Shown one piece after another: positions 23,204-27,176 of a stretch of DNA of 27,176 nt; the stretch's first letter is position 1; each line of letters starts with the position of its first letter. A program made the translations under genes and the position numbers. Location of the stretch: assembly GCA_937888775.1 (NCBI GenBank), contig CALAQT010000297.1, forward strand, positions 1 to 27,176, in the 5' to 3' direction. The DNA comes from an uncultured Actinomycetes bacterium. GTDB lineage: Bacteria > Actinomycetota > Thermoleophilia > Solirubrobacterales > Solirubrobacteraceae. The notes beneath the pieces were generated by a model, which was not told the DNA's origin, made no database searches, and saw only the letters and a program-made list of their open reading frames with translations.

Positions 23204-24861
23204 GCTCCCCGGCGCCCTACCGCTATGACGCCGGTGCCTTCCGTGAGGTGTTCGAGCACCACTTCAGCTACATGGCGGGGGTGCAGCGAAACAGCCACCG
23301 CTTCGCCGCTCGCCATGCCCTTCACGACCCCGCCACCGGCCGGCGCTGGACCTACGCCCAGCTGTGGGAGGACGCGGGCCGGCTCGCCGCCGGACTGGCC
23401 GCCCATGGCGTGGCGACCGGCGACGCGGTCGTGATCGCGCTTTACAACGGGGCCGAGTTCGCGCTGCTGTGGCTGGCCGCCCAGCGCCTGGGCGCGCACC
23501 CGTCGCCGATCAACTTCCGCTTCTCCTCCGGGGAGATCGCCTACGTGCTCGACGACAGCCGCCCGAGCGCGTTCGTCTATGACGCTGCGCTGAGCGCTGT
23601 CGCGCGCGACGCGCTGGCCCGCGCGGCCGGCCGGCCGGCGCTGGTGGCGGTGGTCGACAGCTCAGCCGAGGGTGCGGGCGACGGGCACGCGATCGCATTC
23701 TCCGAACTGCAGGGCGCCGAAGGGCCGCCCCCCGTGGCCCCCGCGAGCACAATCTACGAGGAGACGACGCGCCTTTACACCTCGGGCACGACCGGAATGC
23801 CCAAGGGCGTGTCGCTCAACGGCCTGGTCGACGTGCTCTCGGCCCATGACGTGATCATGCACTTCCCGCTCTCGCCGGAGGACCGGACGCTGAACATGAC
23901 CCCGTGGTTTCACCGCGGCGGTCTGCACTCGGGCGGTCCCAACCCGGTGTTCTACGTCGGCGCCGAGGCGGTTTCGCTGCGCCAGTTTGATTCCGGGACG
24001 GTGCTCGACTGGGTCCAGGAGCACGGGCTGACGTATCTGATCGGCGCCCCGACCAACCTCGCGCTGCTGAGCGCCGAGCAGCAGACCCGCCCCCGGGACC
24101 TCTCGTCGCTGCGCGGGATCGTAACGATGGGCGCGCCGCTGGACCGGGAGGCTTGCCTGCGCTACCAGGACCTGCTGACGCCCCGGATCTTCAACGGATA
24201 TGGGACCACTGAGGCGTTCTGGAACACGTTCCTGCGCCCCTCAGACCTGCCTGAGCACGCCGGTTCGGCGGGGCGGGCCTGCACCGACGACGACGTCGCG
24301 GTGGTGAGGATCTACGAAGACCGCCAGGCCGATCCACGCGACCACGTGGCCAAGGACGGCAGCGAGGTCGGCGAGGTGATCGTGCGCTCGGTGAAATCCG
24401 GCTACGCGTACGTCAACCAGCCTGTGGAGCAGGCGCTGCGCTTTCGCGACGGCTGGCTGTATATCGGCGATCTGGCCACGTGGGATGCCGACGAGTACGT
24501 GACGATCGTCGGACGCAAGGACGACATGATCATCTCCGGCGGCGAGAACGTGCATCCGACCCAGGTCGAGGGCGTGCTCGAGGAACTTCCGGGGGTAAGC
24601 GCTGCGATCGTCGTCGGGTTGCCCGACGAGCGCTGGGGCGAACTGGTGGTCGCCTACGTGGTGCGTGGCGATCCGGCGCTGGACGCGGCCGCCTGCGAGG
24701 CACACTGCCACGGCCATCCGATGCTGGCCGGCTACAAGCGGCCGCGGGCCTATCGCTTCGTCGATCAGCTGCCGATCACCGCGACGGGTAAGAAGATCCA
24801 TTACCAGATGCGCGAGCAGGCCCGCCGCGACGCCGCCGACGGGCTGCTGGAAGCACCTTGA
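23200..24861 (+). CDS. AMP-forming acyl-CoA synthetase
   Basis: This 553-residue ANL-superfamily adenylating enzyme activates a carboxylic acid to acyl-AMP and then the CoA thioester. It has the AMP-binding P-loop RLYTSGTTGMPKGV near residues 191-204, the motif NGYGTTEAFWNTF, the hinge and adenine-contacting segment GWLYIGDLATWDADEYVTIVGRKDDMI, GGENVHPTQVE, and the catalytic C-terminal lysine in PITATGKKIHYQM. Substrate preference cannot be read from the sequence; the relatives are fatty or aromatic acid CoA ligases. The GTG at 23200 overlaps the upstream LLM stop (GTGA). The frame stays open far upstream, but that part is the shadow of the LLM gene. Forty-three bases separate it from the following ketoacyl synthase gene. 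Confidence 0.92.
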   Translation: MSSPAPYRYDAGAFREVFEHHFSYMAGVQRNSHRFAARHALHDPATGRRWTYAQLWEDAGRLAAGLAAHGVATGDAVVIALYNGAEFALLWLAAQRLGAHPSPINFRFSSGEIAYVLDDSRPSAFVYDAALSAVARDALARAAGRPALVAVVDSSAEGAGDGHAIAFSELQGAEGPPPVAPASTIYEETTRLYTSGTTGMPKGVSLNGLVDVLSAHDVIMHFPLSPEDRTLNMTPWFHRGGLHSGGPNPVFYVGAEAVSLRQFDSGTVLDWVQEHGLTYLIGAPTNLALLSAEQQTRPRDLSSLRGIVTMGAPLDREACLRYQDLLTPRIFNGYGTTEAFWNTFLRPSDLPEHAGSAGRACTDDDVAVVRIYEDRQADPRDHVAKDGSEVGEVIVRSVKSGYAYVNQPVEQALRFRDGWLYIGDLATWDADEYVTIVGRKDDMIISGGENVHPTQVEGVLEELPGVSAAIVVGLPDERWGELVVAYVVRGDPALDAAACEAHCHGHPMLAGYKRPRAYRFVDQLPITATGKKIHYQMREQARRDAADGLLEAP

Positions 24862-24904
24862 GCGCCGCCGGGTGCACGGCAGCGGCGGCTGTCTCCGCCA
24901 ATCG

Positions 24905-26173
24905 ATGGCGGGCACGCCGGTGAGCGCCGCGGAGGTCCGCGAGGATCCCGTCCTGACTGGGATCGGGGCGATCACGCCGCTCGGCCTGAGCGCCCCTGAG
25001 ACCTGGGCGGGCCTGATCGCGGGGCGGTCGGGGATCGGGTGGATCGAGAGCTTTGACGCCTCCGCGCTGCCGGTGCAGATCGCCGGCGAGGTGCGCGGCT
25101 TCGATGCTGAGGCACAGCTGGGCGTGAAGCGGGCCCGGCGCTCGGCGCGCTTCTCTCAGCTAGCGATCATCGCCGCCCGCGAGGCCGTGGCCGACGCGGG
25201 CCTGCACGTGGCCCCGAGCGCCGGCCGGGTCGGCGTGGTGATCAACAGCGCGGTGGCCGGCGTGCCGGAGACCGAGCGCAACGTGCGGGCCCTGGTCGCC
25301 GACGGAGTCGGTGCGGTCAGCCCCTACTACGTGCCCTCGACGATCCTCAACATGGCCGCCTGCGAGGTGGCGATCGACCTCGGCGCCCACGGCCCGGTGT
25401 CGGCCAGCGCGCTGGCCTGCGCCAGCGGCACCTACGCGCTCTTGGATGCCCGGCGGCTGATCCTGGCCGGCGAGGCCGACGTGGTGATCGCCGGCGGCGC
25501 CGACGCGGGGATCAGCGAGGCGATGTTCGCCGGACTGGCCCGGATGGGGCCGCTATCGGAGCGAAACGACGCCCCGCAGCAGGCCAGCCGCCCGTTCGAC
25601 GCCGACCGCCACGGGTTCGTGTTCGGCGAGGGGGCCGTCGTGCTGGTGGTCGAGTCAGCGGCTCACGCCCGGGCGCGCGGCGCCCGCACCTACGCCACGG
25701 TTGCCGGGGGCTCGCTGACCTCAGACGCCTTCCACATCAGCGCACCCGAGCCGTCAGGGGCCCACGCCGCGCGCGCGATCGAGCTGGCGTTGGAGCGAAC
25801 GAACACGCGCCCGGACGAGCTCGACTACATCTGCGCCCACGGCACCGGCACGCGCGCCAACGACGCCGCCGAGACGCGGGCGATCCGCCGCGCGCTGGGC
25901 GACGCGGCCGATCGCGTCCCGGCCAGTTCGCCCAAGTCGATGGTCGGGCATCTGATCGGAGCCGCCGGCGCACTGTCGGTGATGGTCTGCGCGCTGGCGA
26001 TGCGCGACGGCGTGCTGCCGCCGACGATCAACCTCGACACGCCGGACCCCGAGTGCGATCTGGACTACGTGCCGCTGACCGCGCGCAAGGCCACCGTGCG
26101 CGTCGCGGCCGCCAACGCGTTCGGATTCGGCGGCCAGAACTGCGTCGTGGTGCTGCGCGCGCCCACCGATTAG
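24905..26173 (+). CDS. fabF: Beta-ketoacyl-ACP synthase II-type condensing enzyme
   Basis: This 422-residue thiolase-fold condensing enzyme has the KAS I/II catalytic triad Cys172 (SALACASGTY), His312 (AHGTGTRANDAAE) and His349 (SSPKSMVGHLIGAAGA), with conserved Lys344. VLTGIGAITPLG marks the N-terminus and ANAFGFGGQNCVVVL the C-terminus. It elongates acyl chains with malonyl-ACP, in primary fatty-acid synthesis or a specialised lipid/polyketide route. No fabD, acpP or fabG is beside it; instead it follows an acyl-CoA synthetase and an LLM oxidoreductase, which hints at a dedicated pathway. The usual active-site neighbourhood TACAS is replaced by LACAS. Start: ATG 24905 has no evident ribosome binding site; GTG 24920 is an alternative. 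The frame is also open upstream inside the synthetase gene, without meaning. Confidence 0.9.
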   Translation: MAGTPVSAAEVREDPVLTGIGAITPLGLSAPETWAGLIAGRSGIGWIESFDASALPVQIAGEVRGFDAEAQLGVKRARRSARFSQLAIIAAREAVADAGLHVAPSAGRVGVVINSAVAGVPETERNVRALVADGVGAVSPYYVPSTILNMAACEVAIDLGAHGPVSASALACASGTYALLDARRLILAGEADVVIAGGADAGISEAMFAGLARMGPLSERNDAPQQASRPFDADRHGFVFGEGAVVLVVESAAHARARGARTYATVAGGSLTSDAFHISAPEPSGAHAARAIELALERTNTRPDELDYICAHGTGTRANDAAETRAIRRALGDAADRVPASSPKSMVGHLIGAAGALSVMVCALAMRDGVLPPTINLDTPDPECDLDYVPLTARKATVRVAAANAFGFGGQNCVVVLRAPTD

Positions 26174-26176
26174 TGT

Positions 26177-26224
26177 CGTGAGTCGAGATTTCGAGAGCAG
26201 GCTGCCGCGAAATTCTGACTCACG
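26177..26224. terminator. Bidirectional hairpin between convergent fabF-like and M48 genes
   Basis: CGTGAGTCGAGATTTCG (26177-26193) and CGAAATTCTGACTCACG (26208-26224) pair at 14 of 17 positions around a 14-base loop. The hairpin fills the 54-base gap between two converging stop codons. The TTT/AAA near the loop makes it AT-richer than the surroundings. Confidence 0.7.
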
Positions 26225-26227
26225 GCG

Positions 26228-27176
26228 CTAGGCCGCGGCGACGGCCTGTTGTGCGAAGGCGACGGCCGCGCCGATCCGCTCCGCGGTGGGCGGATGGGTG
26301 GAGAGCAGCGTGGTGACCCAGCGCGGCGGCGCCAGGTCGGCCACGTTCTGCAGCGCGATCGTGCGCTCGAAGGACACGAACGCCTCCGGCGCCCCGGACA
26401 GCTGCAGCGCGTACGTGTCGGCGCGGCGCTCGATCGCGCGTGACAGTCCGTTGCCGATCATCCCGATCGGCGCGCTGACCAGCGTCGCGGCCAGCGCCAG
26501 CGCCGGCAACGTCGCGGGCGTGCCTCGCTCCGGCGAGAGCGCCCAGCTCAGGCGCTGCACGGCGCGCGCCGCGGCGGGCGCGACGATCGCCGCGTAGAGC
26601 ACGCTGCGAGGTACATCGCGGTGGCGCACGTGGGCCAGCTCGTGGGCCACAACCCCCCGGATCTCGTCACGGCCGTAGCGATCCAGAAGCGTGTCGAACA
26701 GGACGACTCGCTTGGTCGGGCCCAGGCCGGTCACGTACGCGTTGGCCGCGGTCGTACGACGGCTGGCGTCGACCGAATAGACCTCCCCTACCGTCACGCC
26801 GGCCGCCCGGGCCAGTTCCAGCACGTCGGCGCGCGTCTGGCCCTGGGGCAGTGGCGTGAACTGGTTGAACAGCGGATCGAGCACCACCGGGGAGAGCGCG
26901 GCCAGCAGCGCGCCGAAGCCGACCGATCCGGCGGCGGCCGGCAGCCACCAGGAACGCGGGTAGCGCCGCGTGGCCGCCACCGTCGCGGCACCTGCGACGC
27001 CCGCGAAGGTGGCCCCGATCGCGTTGGCCTTGACCAGATCGGTGCCCCAGCCCCGCCACGACTGGGTGTCGAGCCCGACCGCGATCGACCGGCGGCGCGA
27101 CAGTGCGCGCAGCGGCAGCGTCGGCAGTGTCAGGCCCAGCGCCAGCCCGGCCCCGGCGCCAGCGCCCCCGGCGACC
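26228..27176 (-). CDS. M48-family (Ste24-like) zinc metalloprotease, 5' end outside the window
   Basis: The visible 315 residues are the C-terminal part of a membrane zinc protease of family M48A (Ste24/CAAX protease type). The frame stays open to the window edge and reads sensibly upstream of the annotatable internal start at 26980, including PLRALSRRRSIAVGLDTQSW and GTDLVKANAIGAT, so the gene continues beyond 27176. The zinc site is complete: HELAH at about visible residues 178-182 (VVAHELAHVRHRD) and the third ligand in AIERRADTYAL. Other hallmarks are FNQFTPLPQG, NAYVTGLGPTKRVVLFDTLL and LLSTHPPTAERIG. Several hydrophobic helices lie around the zinc site. It cleaves membrane or misfolded proteins; the substrate here is unknown. 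It converges on the ketoacyl synthase gene across a hairpin. Confidence 0.93.
   Translation of the reverse strand, partial: VAGGAGAGAGLALGLTLPTLPLRALSRRRSIAVGLDTQSWRGWGTDLVKANAIGATFAGVAGAATVAATRRYPRSWWLPAAAGSVGFGALLAALSPVVLDPLFNQFTPLPQGQTRADVLELARAAGVTVGEVYSVDASRRTTAANAYVTGLGPTKRVVLFDTLLDRYGRDEIRGVVAHELAHVRHRDVPRSVLYAAIVAPAAARAVQRLSWALSPERGTPATLPALALAATLVSAPIGMIGNGLSRAIERRADTYALQLSGAPEAFVSFERTIALQNVADLAPPRWVTTLLSTHPPTAERIGAAVAFAQQAVAAA

Noticed and set aside
1..27176. CRISPR array or toxin-antitoxin pair
   Set aside because: No regularly spaced repeats of CRISPR type were seen. The repeats present are tandem without spacers, and no small gene pair has toxin or antitoxin features.

Overview
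The window is GC-rich, densely coded actinobacterial-type DNA. The housekeeping genes in the right half (an arginyl-tRNA synthetase with a degenerate HIGH motif, a two-helix potassium channel with RCK domains, RlmH, a DUF3467 protein, CcmG/CcmH) and the F420-style oxidoreductases suggest a soil member of Thermoleophilia (Solirubrobacterales-like). That placement is inference from protein character, not from a marker-gene search. 

Layout. Positions 1-1250 hold one small dimeric alpha/beta-barrel gene, a 26-residue membrane peptide gene with a strong hairpin behind it, and non-coding DNA with a 22-bp tandem repeat. Positions 1258-8148 are one complete Tn3-family transposon of 6,891 bp. It has 36-bp terminal inverted repeats (34/36 identical, beginning GGGG) and a perfect 5-bp target duplication TGCTC on both sides. 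It carries a Tn3-type DDE transposase broken by two compensating frameshifts. Its cargo is a 12-repeat, cysteine-paired, probably propeller-like protein that stops in mid-repeat. At the far end is a tyrosine recombinase whose 5' end carries a dif-like 11-6-11 core site plus two directly repeated accessory motifs. That site layout matches the TnpI/IRS resolution system of Tn4430, so the element is best described as a Tn4430-like Tn3 transposon with unusual cargo. 

Positions 8200-12450 are an accessory, partly decayed zone. It contains a CapA-type lipoprotein, a SAM-methyltransferase gene split by a local inversion, a deazaflavin (F420)-dependent oxidoreductase, a SnoaL-like protein whose N-terminus was lengthened by a 21-bp triplication, and the 3' remnant of an alpha/beta hydrolase with an in-frame stop. 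Positions 12742-16220 hold a lactate permease and a glutathione-independent formaldehyde dehydrogenase on the minus strand. About 1.1 kb without a recognisable gene follows, then tRNA-Gly(CCC). 

Positions 17622-27176 are tightly packed core genome. A ccmG-ccmH pair converges on the minus-strand run rlmH, K+ channel, argS, whose members overlap or nearly abut. rlmH diverges from the DUF3467 gene across a 19-bp gap that contains a -10-like sequence usable in both directions. An LLM flavin oxidoreductase, acyl-CoA synthetase and ketoacyl synthase form a plus-strand operon-like run. It ends in a bidirectional hairpin facing an M48 (Ste24-like) metalloprotease that runs off the window edge.
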